From IMG/VR virus record IMGVR_UViG_3300021178_000019, positions 1 through 46,955 of that record: a stretch of DNA of 46,955 bases; one strand, given 5' to 3'. A model generated the notes under the pieces. The model ran no database searches. It saw only the letters and a program-made list of their open reading frames with translations, and had not been told where the DNA came from. The position numbers and the translations under genes are program-made. The stretch's first letter is position 1, and every line of letters begins with the position of its first letter. This document shows positions 28,629 through 38,477 of this stretch, in pieces. The DNA is from a virus.

Positions 28629-30071
28629 ATGAGCACCATCGAAGTATCCGGTTCCACCGTCCCCTCGGGCCTCCAGGAAATCCTCTGCGCCGAGCAGATC
28701 GTTCCCGGCTCCCCGGTGAGCTACGGCCTGTGCAAACAGCTATGGGCGCTGCATCCGTTGGCCGGGAAGATCGTGGAGAAACCGATTTCCCTGGCCCTCG
28801 GGAAAAAGCGGATCATCAATGTCCCGTGCGCAATCGAGGATCGCCTGGTGAAGGCGTTCGAGAAGGAATGGAAGGCAATCCGGGCCACGCGCTACATCCG
28901 CGACCTCGCGCACATTTCGCGGGTCTATGGCGTGGGCGCGCTGGTCTACGGCGCCCCGGGCAAGCGCACCGATGAACCGATCCCGCCGAACGAGCTGTAC
29001 CTGATCCCGGATCTGTACATCAACATCCTCGACCCGCTGAACACCTCGGGCTCCATGGTGACGAACCAGGATCCGAACGCGCCGGACTACCAGAAGCAGT
29101 ACATGAGCATTACTGCCAACGGCCAGCCCTACCACAAGTCCCGGACGATCACGCTGTTCAACGGCACGCCCATTTATCTCGACTATCAGGGCTCCAGCTT
29201 CAGCTTCTCGGGCCGCTCCGTGTTCCTGCGCGCGCTGTTCCCGCTGAAGTCCTTCATCCAGACCATGATCGTCAATGACATGGTGTCGCTGAAAGCCGGC
29301 CTCCTGATCGCGAAGATGAAGCAGGGCGGATCCGTGCTGAATCGGATGATGGAGAAGGCCAGCGCCTGGAAGCGCAACCTCCTCCAGGAGGGCAGGACGA
29401 ACAACGTCCTCACCATCGACACCGAGGAATCAATCGAGACGATTGACCTGACCAACGTGGACGGCCCCATGACGGCTTCGCGCGACAACATCATTTCCGA
29501 CTGCGCGGCGGCCACCGATACCCCGGCGATCCTCCTGAAAGATGAGAGCTTCGCGAAGGGCCTGGCGAGCGGGGATCAGGACATGCTCGCGGTGGTTCAG
29601 CACATCGACAACATTCGCGAGGAGCTGGAGCCGGCGCACGAGTTTTTCGACCGCCTCGTGATGCATCGTGCGTGGAACCCCGAGTTCTATGCGGCCCTCC
29701 AGAAGGAGATCCCCGAGCTGGCCGGCAAGTCCTATGACGCCTGGTTTTACGAGGTGCGCGACCTGTTCACCTACAAGTGGCCGAACCTGATCCAGGAGCC
29801 CGAGTCGGAGACGGTCAAGCGCAACGCCGAGAAGCTGAAGGCGATGGTGGAAGTCCTGAAGGCGCTTCTGGCCGAGCTGGATCCGCCGAACCGCGCCCGC
29901 CTGGTGGACTGGTTCGTCCAGGCGTGCAACGACATGCCCGAATTCTTCACGACGACGATGGAGTTCGATCCGGGCACGCTGGCGACCTACGAGAAGCCCC
30001 AGCCCACGGGGCCGGGCGCGCCTGGCGAGGGTGACGGCGGCGAGTCCGAGGGCTCGGGCGATGGCGAATAA
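28629..30071 (+). CDS. Portal protein, DUF1073-like
   Basis: 480 residues. Matches the DUF1073/anti-CBASS-region portal type: YGLCKQLWALHPLAGKIVEKP, HISRVYGVGALVYG, FSGRSVFLRALFPLKSFIQTM, and DTPAILLKDESFAKGLASGDQD in the second half. Forms the dodecameric DNA port at one capsid vertex. Acidic Gly/Glu tail. The MuF-like gene starts inside its 3' end. Confidence 0.85.
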   Translation: MSTIEVSGSTVPSGLQEILCAEQIVPGSPVSYGLCKQLWALHPLAGKIVEKPISLALGKKRIINVPCAIEDRLVKAFEKEWKAIRATRYIRDLAHISRVYGVGALVYGAPGKRTDEPIPPNELYLIPDLYINILDPLNTSGSMVTNQDPNAPDYQKQYMSITANGQPYHKSRTITLFNGTPIYLDYQGSSFSFSGRSVFLRALFPLKSFIQTMIVNDMVSLKAGLLIAKMKQGGSVLNRMMEKASAWKRNLLQEGRTNNVLTIDTEESIETIDLTNVDGPMTASRDNIISDCAAATDTPAILLKDESFAKGLASGDQDMLAVVQHIDNIREELEPAHEFFDRLVMHRAWNPEFYAALQKEIPELAGKSYDAWFYEVRDLFTYKWPNLIQEPESETVKRNAEKLKAMVEVLKALLAELDPPNRARLVDWFVQACNDMPEFFTTTMEFDPGTLATYEKPQPTGPGAPGEGDGGESEGSGDGE

Positions 30072-30873
30072 AACCACGTTCTTCTCGGAGGTGACGGAGG
30101 CCGTCAACCACTTCCGACAGTACGGTTTCAGCTCGCAAACGGAGCTGGATGACTGGATCGCCAGAATCCGCCGCTCTGCCCTCCTGCAGCTCAAGACGCC
30201 GGCCGAAACCGAGGCGCTACTGGCGAAGGCGCTGGTGTCTCGATACGACGCGCTCGTGACGCGAAACGGCGTGCTCCGCAACATGCCCGAGGTGGGCCGC
30301 GTGCGCCTGGACAAGGTGAAGCCAAAGCTCCGGGCGGAGCTGGATCGCCGCATCATGGCGAGCGCGAACCTGATCAAGCTGAACCGCGAAGCTGCCATCG
30401 ACACCACGTTGCGGCGCTTCCAGGGCTGGGCCACGTCGATCCATCCCGGCGGATCCCGCGCCGTGGACGTCGTGGACACGAAGGACGATATCCGCAAGGC
30501 CCTCGGCTCCATGGACTTCATCGAGCGCCGGGTGGTGATCGACCAGACCCACAAGCTCGCGGCGACGATCAATGACATTGTGGCCGTGGACAATGGCGCG
30601 CTCGCGGTCGAGTGGCACTCACCCTGGAGGCGCCCCGGCTATGACTTCCGCAAGGATCACAAGGAACGCGATTTGAAGGTGTACGCGATCCGGGGCAATT
30701 GGGCGCTCGAACAACGCAAGATGAAAGCCGGGCCGGCGGGGTATTACGACGAGATCACGCACGTCGGCGAGGAGGTGTTTTGTTCGTGTACGGCGCGCTT
30801 CATCTTCGCCCTGCGAAAGCTCCCGCCCGACATGCTCACGAAGGCCGGAATGTATGCGCTCCCGTCGCGTTGA
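30061..30873 (+). CDS. MuF-like minor head protein
   Basis: 270 residues from ATG 30061, overlapping the portal stop by 11 bases. C-terminal part has the head-morphogenesis look: HSPWRRPGYDFRKDHKERD, KVYAIRGNWA, EVFCSCTARF. In related phages this protein is ejected or aids head assembly with the portal. N-terminal half helical. Confidence 0.65.
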   Translation: MANKTTFFSEVTEAVNHFRQYGFSSQTELDDWIARIRRSALLQLKTPAETEALLAKALVSRYDALVTRNGVLRNMPEVGRVRLDKVKPKLRAELDRRIMASANLIKLNREAAIDTTLRRFQGWATSIHPGGSRAVDVVDTKDDIRKALGSMDFIERRVVIDQTHKLAATINDIVAVDNGALAVEWHSPWRRPGYDFRKDHKERDLKVYAIRGNWALEQRKMKAGPAGYYDEITHVGEEVFCSCTARFIFALRKLPPDMLTKAGMYALPSR

Positions 30874-30888
30874 CGCATAATCGCGCCC

Positions 30889-32691
30889 ATGCCCGCAGTC
30901 TCCGCCGCTCAAGAACGACTCATGCAAGCCGCCGCCCATACTCCGGGCGGATACGGTGGTGTCTCCCAGGCCGTGGGGAAGGAGTTCGTGGGCGACACCA
31001 GCTCCGAACCCGGCGAGGCGCCCATTTCTCCGCACGCAGGCCCGGCGGGTCGCGCGGCCGGAATCCTGTTCCTGACGCCCGAGGGTGAAACGCTCCTGCT
31101 TCGCCGGGGCGATGGCGGCGACTTCCCGCGCACGTTCGGACTGCCGGGCGGCCACGTCGAGGAGGGTGAAACCGATGAAGAAGCAGCCCGCCGCGAAGCC
31201 CTGGAAGAAACCGGCTTCAAGTACGAAGGCCCCATCACGCGCCTTTGCAGCGATGGTCAGTTCGTTACTTTCATCGCACGTGACGTGGAAAAGTTCGCTG
31301 TCACGCTCTGCGACGAGTCCACCGGCTTCGCCTGGTGCAGGCCCGACCAGGCGCCCGAGCCGCTGCACCCCGGCCTGACCGTGGCCTTCAGCGTGGCCGC
31401 CGCGCATACGGAGCTGGACGTGTGCCGACTGATCCGCGACGGCGCGCTGCCCTCGCCTCAGGTCTTCGGAAACTCCATGTACTTCGCGCTCCGAGTGACA
31501 GGCACGGGCCAGGCGTACCGGACGAAGCTGGACGAGTTCGTCCACCGTGACGAATCGATTTGCCTGAACCCGGAATTCCTGGAGCGCTGCAACGGCCTCC
31601 CGGTGGTGTGGATGCACCCCGAGAAGAATGTTCTGGATACGGTCAGCTATGCCGAATCGAATATCGGGACGGTCGTCCTCCCCTATATCCAGGGCGGCGA
31701 CGTGTGGGCTATCGCTCGCGTCCTCGATATGGTGGCCGCGTCCGAAATGGCGAAACCCGGAGCGGAATGGAGCACTTCCCCCGGAGTAGTATTTGACGAA
31801 CGCAGTGGGAATGTTAAAGTCCCGCTCGACGATGGGACTTCGATTCTGATCGAAGGAACGCCCTTCCTGATCGACCACCTGGCAATCTGCGAGCGTGGCG
31901 TTTGGGATAAGGACGGCCCGATTGAAGGTGTACAAATTGATCAACCAATCGAGGTGCAAATGACCGAAGAAGAACGGGCGAAGCTCGCCGCCGAACAGAA
32001 GGCGAAGGCCGACGCGGAAGCGCAGGCCCGCGCCGACGCCCAGCCTTCCCTCGCCGATATCATGAACGCGGTGAAGGGCATGGCCTCGCGTCTCGATTCG
32101 GTCGAAAAGAACATGCCGGCGCCGACGCTCAACAGCGCCGCCGACGCCCGCAAGGATGCCGAAGAAGCGAAGGCGAAGGCCGACGCCGAGGCGAAGGCGA
32201 AATGCGATGCCGAGGAAAAGGCGAAGGCCGACGCCGCCGAAATGGAAGCGAAGGCGAAGGCCGACGCGGAAATGGAGGAGAAGGAGTCCGAGGCCGCCGC
32301 CGACGAGCAGGCCAAAGCGGATTCGGTCTACCAGCTCCACGGCAAGCAGGCCCCCCGCAAGATGGCCGGCGAGAACCTGCTGGGCTATCGCCGCCGCCTC
32401 CTGCGCGGCCTGCAGCCCCATTCGGCCGCCTGGAAGGGTGCGGATCTCGGCGCCATCGGCGACTCGACCGCCCTGGGCATCGCCGCCGCCGCGATCTACG
32501 CCGACGCCGCCGCCGCCTCGCGCGCCCCCATCACGGACAGCAACGCCCCGCGTATGCCCCGCCCGATGACGCGCCGCAGCCCGAGCGGCCACAACGTCAC
32601 GGAGTTCTCCGGCCCGGTCGGTGGCTGGATGGACGACTTCCGCTATCCCGTGCGCGGCCTCCTCCACATCAACAAGGGTGACAAGCAATGA
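30889..32691 (+). CDS. Nudix-protease(DUF2213)-scaffold fusion head protein
   Basis: 600 residues. Residues 1-33: short MPAVSAAQERLM motif seen on other phage proteins. 52-170: Nudix hydrolase with the full box (G88, E94, R102-E103, E106-E107, G109). 205-352: DUF2213, prohead protease-like (DEFVHRDESICLNPEFL, VVWMHPEKN, DHLAICERGVW). 358-500: Ala/Lys/Glu coiled coil like a scaffold. 500-600: basic C-terminus that may bind capsid. Position before the capsid genes fits a maturation protease carrying its own scaffold; the Nudix part is an extra with unknown substrate. Confidence 0.8.
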   Translation: MPAVSAAQERLMQAAAHTPGGYGGVSQAVGKEFVGDTSSEPGEAPISPHAGPAGRAAGILFLTPEGETLLLRRGDGGDFPRTFGLPGGHVEEGETDEEAARREALEETGFKYEGPITRLCSDGQFVTFIARDVEKFAVTLCDESTGFAWCRPDQAPEPLHPGLTVAFSVAAAHTELDVCRLIRDGALPSPQVFGNSMYFALRVTGTGQAYRTKLDEFVHRDESICLNPEFLERCNGLPVVWMHPEKNVLDTVSYAESNIGTVVLPYIQGGDVWAIARVLDMVAASEMAKPGAEWSTSPGVVFDERSGNVKVPLDDGTSILIEGTPFLIDHLAICERGVWDKDGPIEGVQIDQPIEVQMTEEERAKLAAEQKAKADAEAQARADAQPSLADIMNAVKGMASRLDSVEKNMPAPTLNSAADARKDAEEAKAKADAEAKAKCDAEEKAKADAAEMEAKAKADAEMEEKESEAAADEQAKADSVYQLHGKQAPRKMAGENLLGYRRRLLRGLQPHSAAWKGADLGAIGDSTALGIAAAAIYADAAAASRAPITDSNAPRMPRPMTRRSPSGHNVTEFSGPVGGWMDDFRYPVRGLLHINKGDKQ

Positions 32692-33290
32692 GCGCCACCA
32701 GCATCGCCTTCAACCCCTACGCGACCACGAACGCGGCGGGCCTGTTCCTGACCCAGGCCGCCGGCCTGGTTCAGGGCACCTACATGGACGATCCGGCCAC
32801 GCGCTACCAGCTCGCGGGTGGTGTCCTGGCGTCCTCGGAAACGCTGCCCATGTTCGGCGGCATCGGCATTTTCGAGAACATCGCGACCGCCGGTTTCGAC
32901 CCGCGTGGCAACCAGGTCGGCCGCGCCGCCGACTTCGCGCACCTCACGGGCTTCTCGGTGTTCAACCAGAACGGCGCCGCCCTCAACTCGCCGCAGTCCC
33001 CCGTCCCGCAGGTGCTCTCCGGCGGCCAGGTCAATTTCTTCCGCTTCGGTTCGGGCGCGGAGATCGTCCTGGCAATCGATCCGGCCCTGGTGTCGGACGA
33101 TGGCGGCCTGATCACGCAGCAAGTCTCCTGGGACTTCACGAACCAGAAGATCGTCGCGTTCTCGGTGAACGCCCTGCCGATCAAGCTCCTCTCCATCCAG
33201 ACCTCGCAGGTCATGACCGTCGCCTTCGACGGCGTGAACGCCGCGACCTGGACGCGCACGGGCAACGCCGCCGCCCGCGTGATCATCTGA
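32688..33290 (+). CDS. Head structural protein, possible decoration
   Basis: 200 residues, beta-rich with many Gly/Ala/Asn, TNAAGLFLTQAAGLVQGTYMDD at the start. Sits between the protease-scaffold and major capsid genes, the usual place of cement or decoration proteins. No enzymatic motif. Confidence 0.65.
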   Translation: MSATSIAFNPYATTNAAGLFLTQAAGLVQGTYMDDPATRYQLAGGVLASSETLPMFGGIGIFENIATAGFDPRGNQVGRAADFAHLTGFSVFNQNGAALNSPQSPVPQVLSGGQVNFFRFGSGAEIVLAIDPALVSDDGGLITQQVSWDFTNQKIVAFSVNALPIKLLSIQTSQVMTVAFDGVNAATWTRTGNAAARVII

Positions 33291-33324
33291 CCCGCGCCGC
33301 ACACACTCAAAAGGAGTTCACAAA

Positions 33325-34341
33325 ATGAACGTGTTCCCGTCCTACGTCCAGGCGCATCCGAATTTCATGATGCCGGAAATCGTCCTGCAGTATCAGCAGG
33401 CGTCCGGCTTCACGGAATCGCTGGCCGGCGGCGAAGTCCAGCCCCGCCTCGGCGAGGGTGATCTGGCTGTCTACGCGAAGACCCTGCAGCTCCGCACGCA
33501 AGTCGCGGGCGGCCAGGTCGCGTACAACAAGCTGCCGAGCGTGTCCCTGGTCGCGGGCCAGGTGTCCACCCCGACCTATCTCTGGCGCATCCGTGCCGAG
33601 TACGACCACCACGACACGCAACAGGCGAGCGTGTGGGGCGTGGCCCTGTCGGAAGCCCAGCGCATGGGGATGCGTCAAGGCATCTTCCAGCAGGTTCGCA
33701 CGACGGCCCTGTTCGGCTCGGGCGCCTCGGGCGAGGGCCTGCTGAACACGGCCGGCGCGACCGCCGTGAACCTGCCGGCCGACTCCGGCGGCAACACCAC
33801 CATTTCGACCTACGACAATGGTCAAATGGCGCTGTTCCTCCTGGGCCAGATCGGCACGCTGAAGACGCGCGTCAACCTGGTCGGCAAGGGTTGCCGCATC
33901 AACATCCTGGCGCCCCAGCGCGTGATCCAGTCCTGGGATTACCAGGGCGTCGTCCAGCTCACGCAATACCAGCGCGCGGGCGCGGGCGTGGCGACCACGG
34001 CCGAAATGGTGGCCGAGGTGGCGAAGCGCCAGGGCGACATGGTGACGTTCACGTGTGATGACACGCTGATCGGCGCCGGCTCGGGCGGCGGCGATGCCAT
34101 CATCATCAACATGCCCGAGGTGCAGAAGCCGGCCAGCCAGAACCGGATCGACACCAACGTGTTCGCGAACCTGACCCCGGGTCAGACCGCCGCCGCGCTG
34201 CAGCTCTGCGACATGGTGGCTCCGCGCGAGATCACGACTCCGCTTCCCGGCGGCGCGACCGACGTCGTTTCCGAGCTGCGCGCGACCTCGGGCTGGGGCC
34301 TGCGCCCGGAAACGATCACCATCGTCTCGGCGCAATACTGA
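33325..34341 (+). CDS. Major capsid protein, DUF2184-like
   Basis: 338 residues; AAAAGGAG gives the strongest SD in the window. HK97-fold capsid of the DUF2184 type by pattern (YLWRIRAEYDHHDTQ, EAQRMGMRQGIFQQVRTTAL, INILAPQRVIQSWDYQG) and by position after DUF2213 and before the terminator. No obvious cleaved scaffold segment of its own, consistent with a separate scaffold gene. Confidence 0.85.
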   Translation: MNVFPSYVQAHPNFMMPEIVLQYQQASGFTESLAGGEVQPRLGEGDLAVYAKTLQLRTQVAGGQVAYNKLPSVSLVAGQVSTPTYLWRIRAEYDHHDTQQASVWGVALSEAQRMGMRQGIFQQVRTTALFGSGASGEGLLNTAGATAVNLPADSGGNTTISTYDNGQMALFLLGQIGTLKTRVNLVGKGCRINILAPQRVIQSWDYQGVVQLTQYQRAGAGVATTAEMVAEVAKRQGDMVTFTCDDTLIGAGSGGGDAIIINMPEVQKPASQNRIDTNVFANLTPGQTAAALQLCDMVAPREITTPLPGGATDVVSELRATSGWGLRPETITIVSAQY

Positions 34342-34384
34342 TCCAGTTGTCTCCGTCCGCCTCGCGACACCGGGGCGGGTTTCG

Positions 34385-34418
34385 ACGCCCCGGGGCTACC
34401 ACCACCGGGGCGTTTTTT
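34385..34418 (+). terminator. Strong intrinsic terminator after capsid gene
   Basis: ACGCCCCGG (34385-34393), 11-base loop, CCGGGGCGT (34405-34413), then six T. Limits readthrough from the capsid gene into the neck genes, allowing high capsid expression. Confidence 0.85.
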
Positions 34419-34469
34419 CGTGTGTCTGGTGATAGGATCGAGCCTTCATCAACCCGACAGGACTGCCCC

Positions 34470-35009
34470 ATGGCTGACACCCTCTACATCGCGAACGCAA
34501 CGACCCGGAATCTGGATTTCCACTACCGGATTCCCGAGGTGGAACGCCTGTTCAATCAGGAGATCCCGGCCGGCCAGCAATGGCAGCTCCCGGAGAGCCA
34601 TCGCGGCCCCGAGGCCATCGCCGCCGTGATCGGCGAGCTGGAGCGCTTCGGCGCCATCCCGCGCGCCCAGGTGGGCCGGAACAAGAAGTTCTCCGGCATC
34701 ATCTTCGACCACAAGCCCGTCAGCATCGACTCGATTCGCCAGGGATTCGCCGACGTGGAACAGGCCGCCATCGACAAGGCGCTGGAGGAGCGGACGAAAT
34801 CCGTGATCGCGGCGGACGATGGTGTCGCCAAGCTTGCGCAGGAGGCCGGCACGGGTGTCGGCTCCGTGGAGCTGGAGGTGATCCAGGAAATGAAGCCCGG
34901 CGACGACATGAGCGAGCAACAGCGCAACCTGATCCAGGTGGCGCGCGAGGGCCGCCCGGTGTCGAAGCGCTCCCAGGAAAAGGCCGCTCGCGCCGAACGC
35001 GGGGGCTGA
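34470..35009 (+). CDS. Neck/head-tail protein, unknown type
   Basis: 179 residues; AGGA eight bases upstream decides ATG 34470. Begins with a beta region (YIANATTRNLDFHYRIPEVE) and has an acidic helical C-terminal half. First gene after the terminator, with TAGGAT 33 bases upstream as a possible -10. Located where head-completion genes sit. Confidence 0.6.
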   Translation: MADTLYIANATTRNLDFHYRIPEVERLFNQEIPAGQQWQLPESHRGPEAIAAVIGELERFGAIPRAQVGRNKKFSGIIFDHKPVSIDSIRQGFADVEQAAIDKALEERTKSVIAADDGVAKLAQEAGTGVGSVELEVIQEMKPGDDMSEQQRNLIQVAREGRPVSKRSQEKAARAERGG

Positions 35010-35014
35010 TCGAC

Positions 35015-35461
35015 ATGGACACCACTCCGACGCTCGCCGGGTTCGTCACGTTCTGCCGCACCGTCGCGGGCATCAATTCGACTGTGATGCCCGACAATGA
35101 TCCGGGCTTTGATCGTGCGTTCACGCTGGCGCAGGAGTGGATTCCGTGCGAGCTGGCGCAGATCAGCGCCATCTTCTTCACGGACTGCACCTACTCGTGG
35201 GGGGTGTCCATCATCCTCCAGCAACAGCTCGACCAGACCGGGCAAACCTTCTTCGCGGACATGCGCGCGGCCTACGGGGTGAACAACCTTGTCCCGGGCG
35301 TGATCACGTCGGATGCGGACGAATCGACTTCGACCACGCTGACCACCGGCAAGTCACTTTCGAACCTGAGCCTCACGGATCTCCAGCGGATCAAGGATCC
35401 GTTTGGCCGCCAGGCTATCGCGTACCTGATGGACATGGGAACCCTGTGGGGGCTTTCGTGA
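35015..35461 (+). CDS. Head-tail adaptor-like protein
   Basis: 148 residues. TPTLAGFVTFCRTVAGINSTV and ISAIFFTDCTYSWGV are followed by helices; size and position (between capsid and tail completion genes) resemble DUF4054-like adaptor proteins. Family call is by context rather than clear motif. Confidence 0.6.
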   Translation: MDTTPTLAGFVTFCRTVAGINSTVMPDNDPGFDRAFTLAQEWIPCELAQISAIFFTDCTYSWGVSIILQQQLDQTGQTFFADMRAAYGVNNLVPGVITSDADESTSTTLTTGKSLSNLSLTDLQRIKDPFGRQAIAYLMDMGTLWGLS

Positions 35462-35895
35462 GCGTTCTACACCTCGGCGTTCTGGATCTGCCGCACCCCG
35501 GCGGCGGGAAGGCGGAGCTGACGACGGGCGGCCTGGCCGAGATCCTGGAGGCGAAATACGGCCTGTATTCGGTGTTCCTCGACGCGAACCTGGAGAAGAT
35601 CGCCGAGGACATTTCGGAGAGCCTGGGGGACGCAATCGACAACATCCTGGCCGGCGGCCCGGTGCCTGAAAATCCCTTCGCCGATGCGGAGCAACAGGTG
35701 GCCGCCGACTTCGTGACGTTCCTGGATACCTCCGAGATCGAGAAGATCGGCGTCCGGGGCACTCCGACCGAGGCCGCGCTGATGGGCGTGAACCACCGGC
35801 TCAAGATCAACAAAGGCGCGCGCCGCCCGTCGTTCATCGACACCGGCACGCTTCGCGCCGCGACCACGGCCTGGGTCGAGAAGGTGGGCGACTGA
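35458..35895 (+). CDS. Tail completion/neck protein
   Basis: 145 residues from GTG 35458 (GTGA overlap; G-rich SD). C-terminal part RPSFIDTGTLRAATTAWVE matches the end of gpS/gp10-like virion morphogenesis proteins that cap the neck. Ends with TGATG coupling to the next gene. Confidence 0.6.
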   Translation: MSVLHLGVLDLPHPGGGKAELTTGGLAEILEAKYGLYSVFLDANLEKIAEDISESLGDAIDNILAGGPVPENPFADAEQQVAADFVTFLDTSEIEKIGVRGTPTEAALMGVNHRLKINKGARRPSFIDTGTLRAATTAWVEKVGD

Positions 35896-36851
35896 TGGCG
35901 ACCCTTCTGGAAGGCTCCACGGGCCAGAATGCCGGCATGGGCGCGAGCCTCCAGGCCGGAGTCGCGCAGCTCTCCGCCGATCAGCAATTCACGTTCACGC
36001 TGTACTCGCGCACGGTGCTCCCGGCTGACGGATTCGTCTTCTACGTCCTCGCCTCGGCCGCGAACCCGCCGCCGGTCGATCCGACGCCCGTGGAGCTGGC
36101 CGCGTACTCCTTCACGGAGAACGGGAGCCTCCACGTCTCCCAGCGCGTGGATCAGCGCGAGGCGGACACGACTTCGCTTCAGGATGTTGTGTTCACGACG
36201 AAACGCAAGATCACCGAGTTCTCGGACATGGCCCCGGGCTCGGTCTTCGTCATGACGCTCCCGAACGGCTCGCTCATCGCGTTCAACGCCCAGCGGGGCC
36301 GATACGACCAGGCCGGGATCTGGCACTACTCCGGGCGCGCGCTGTACCCCTACGAGGCCACGCAGATCGTCAACAGCCCGAGCGACGTGGGGACGGAGCA
36401 GATCGTTTCGAATTCGCTTCCGATCTGGATGGCGATGGGGACGATGGATCTCCCGGTGTTCCCGTCGTTCCTCGTGGCGCAGAACTACCTCCCGCCCTAC
36501 GTGGTGGCCGACATTCAGGGGACGTCCGGCATCGGTCAAACGCCGCTGGAAGGCCCCGACAGCTCGCAAAGCCAGCTCGCCATGGAAACCGTCCGCTTCA
36601 CGTTCTACGGCCTGCGAAATGGCGCCGTGCTCGACTTCCAGCGCGAGGTACTGCAAAATTCGCTCGGCGGGGAATACGGCATCATGAACATGCCCGTCCC
36701 CGTGGACGGCAAGGCCACGCAATCCGAATTCGGGATCATTGCCCAACAAAAGACGATGGACGTGCAAGTGAACTACTACCAGGCGCGAGCCCGGGAGATC
36801 GCTCGCAAGCTCATTTTGTCCGCATTCATCACCATCACCGCAGAAGGATAG
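35895..36851 (+). CDS. Structural protein upstream of sheath
   Basis: 318 residues, beta-rich, no enzymatic motif (FTFTLYSRTVLPADGFVFYV; YGIMNMPVPVDGKATQSEFG). Similar-size proteins before the sheath gene in related phages are virion components such as tail terminators or neck parts. Family unrecognised by motif. Confidence 0.6.
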   Translation: MATLLEGSTGQNAGMGASLQAGVAQLSADQQFTFTLYSRTVLPADGFVFYVLASAANPPPVDPTPVELAAYSFTENGSLHVSQRVDQREADTTSLQDVVFTTKRKITEFSDMAPGSVFVMTLPNGSLIAFNAQRGRYDQAGIWHYSGRALYPYEATQIVNSPSDVGTEQIVSNSLPIWMAMGTMDLPVFPSFLVAQNYLPPYVVADIQGTSGIGQTPLEGPDSSQSQLAMETVRFTFYGLRNGAVLDFQREVLQNSLGGEYGIMNMPVPVDGKATQSEFGIIAQQKTMDVQVNYYQARAREIARKLILSAFITITAEG

Positions 36852-36855
36852 AACC

Positions 36856-37149
36856 ATGCCCCAATCGCCGATCCAGACCACGAACGTCGTCGTCAGCAAA
36901 CGCCAATTGAACATCACCGCCGCGACGGTGGTGAAGGCCGCGCCGGGCCGCCTGTTCAAGGCCGTCGTTATCGTCGCGGGCGCCGCCGGCACGATCAACG
37001 ATTGCACCACCACGGGCGCCGCCGCCGCCGCGAACGAGCTGGCCGCGCTGCCCGCCGTCGTCGGCCCTATCGAGCTGAACGTGGCGTTTCAGAACGGCCT
37101 GACCATCACCCCGGGCGCCGGTCAGACGGTCGCGGTCTACTTCAACTGA
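36856..37149 (+). CDS. Small structural protein
   Basis: 97 residues, Ala/Gly/Thr-rich beta pattern (NVVVSKRQLNITAATVVKAA, AGQTVAVYFN). Resembles small decoration or tail-adjacent proteins. Function unknown. Confidence 0.55.
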   Translation: MPQSPIQTTNVVVSKRQLNITAATVVKAAPGRLFKAVVIVAGAAGTINDCTTTGAAAAANELAALPAVVGPIELNVAFQNGLTITPGAGQTVAVYFN

Positions 37150-37162
37150 GCCGGAGGGCTGC

Positions 37163-38467
37163 ATGTCGAACAATATCGTCGTCGTGAACGTCTCGCAACA
37201 GGTGGCCTCCGCGCCGAGCCTGTTGCAGCGTACCGGCGCATTCGTCTCGCAAGGCGCGACGACGCTGACGGCTGGCACGACGGCGCTGATCACGTCGCTG
37301 TCCGACCTGACGGCCATCCTGAAGACGCCGCTGGCGATTTCGACCATCGCCTGGGCCTCGTCCGTCGTGACGGTCGGCCTGGCGGCGGCGCACGGCATCC
37401 CGGTCGGCGCGACCGTCCAGGGCCAGATCATCGGCGCGATCCCTTCGGCCTACTCGGGCACGTTCCCGGTGACGGCCACGGGCGCCAACACGTTCACCTA
37501 TCCGCTGGCCTCGAACCCGGGCGCCGAGACGACGCTGGGCACGTTCCAACTGGAGGCCGTGGCCGAGATCCTGGCCGCCGGGGATACGTTCTTCGCGCAG
37601 GGCTCGACGCAATCGGTCTACGTGCTGGAGCTGGGCGCCGACACCACGGCGAACGGCGTGACGGCCCTGGGCACGTACCTCGCGAACCCGTCGATCAGGT
37701 TCTACAGCTACCTGATCCCGAAGGCGTGGGACACCGAGGCGTCCGCGCCCACGCTGTTCCGCCAGTACGACAACCCCACGGCCTCGGTGTACTTCTATGT
37801 CACCACGACGCCGGGCACGTACACCGCCTGGACGACGATCAAGACGAAATCGGCATTCCTCACCGTCGAAGCGCCGTCGATCCCGGCCACCGAGTTCTCG
37901 GCCGCCGCGATCTTCTACGCGACCCTGGTGAACGATCCCGGCCCGGTCAGCCTGGTCGCGCCCATGTCGTTCCGCTACGTGTACGGCGTGACGCCCTACG
38001 CGCCGTCCCCGTCGCTGTTCACCACGCTGAAGGCCGCCGGCCTCAACTGGATCGGCACGGGCGCGGAAGGCGGGATCTCGAACACGCTGATCGTGAACGG
38101 CCAGTTCGGCGACCTGAACCCGTGGAACTACTGGTATTCCGTGGACTGGTTCATCATCAATGAAGACCTCGCGCTGTCCGGGGCGGTCATCAACGGCTCG
38201 AACAACCCCACGAACCCGCTGTACTTCAACCAGGCCGGTATCAACCGCCTCCAGAAGGTCGCGCAGGCTGTCTATAACGACGGCGTGGCGTTCGGCCTGG
38301 CCCTGGCCGGCGGAACCGTCACGGCCATCCCGTTCGCGACCTACGTGGCCGAGGAGCCCGGGGATTACGCCATCGGCAAGTATGCCGGCCTGGCGCTGTC
38401 CATCACCCCGGCGCGTGGCTTCCAACAAATCGTCATCGGACTGACGGTTTCCAACATCGCGCAGTGA
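37163..38467 (+). CDS. Tail sheath protein
   Basis: 434 residues. The C-terminal region (DYAIGKYAGLALSITPARGFQQIVI) and the middle (IYFYV-type strands, FRYVYGVTPY) fit the contractile sheath fold, in which C-terminal and N-terminal strands interlock neighbours. An inserted beta domain around 60-130 (VTVGLAAAHGIPVGATV, FTYPLASNP) is an add-on often seen in phage sheaths. Next gene is the tube protein. Confidence 0.85.
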   Translation: MSNNIVVVNVSQQVASAPSLLQRTGAFVSQGATTLTAGTTALITSLSDLTAILKTPLAISTIAWASSVVTVGLAAAHGIPVGATVQGQIIGAIPSAYSGTFPVTATGANTFTYPLASNPGAETTLGTFQLEAVAEILAAGDTFFAQGSTQSVYVLELGADTTANGVTALGTYLANPSIRFYSYLIPKAWDTEASAPTLFRQYDNPTASVYFYVTTTPGTYTAWTTIKTKSAFLTVEAPSIPATEFSAAAIFYATLVNDPGPVSLVAPMSFRYVYGVTPYAPSPSLFTTLKAAGLNWIGTGAEGGISNTLIVNGQFGDLNPWNYWYSVDWFIINEDLALSGAVINGSNNPTNPLYFNQAGINRLQKVAQAVYNDGVAFGLALAGGTVTAIPFATYVAEEPGDYAIGKYAGLALSITPARGFQQIVIGLTVSNIAQ

Positions 38468-38477
38468 GGATCACGCA

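Noticed and set aside
30619-32688. 689-codon open frame on the minus strand
   Set aside because: It is the antisense of the Nudix/protease/scaffold gene; long antisense frames are expected at this GC content and it lacks protein-like motifs or an SD.
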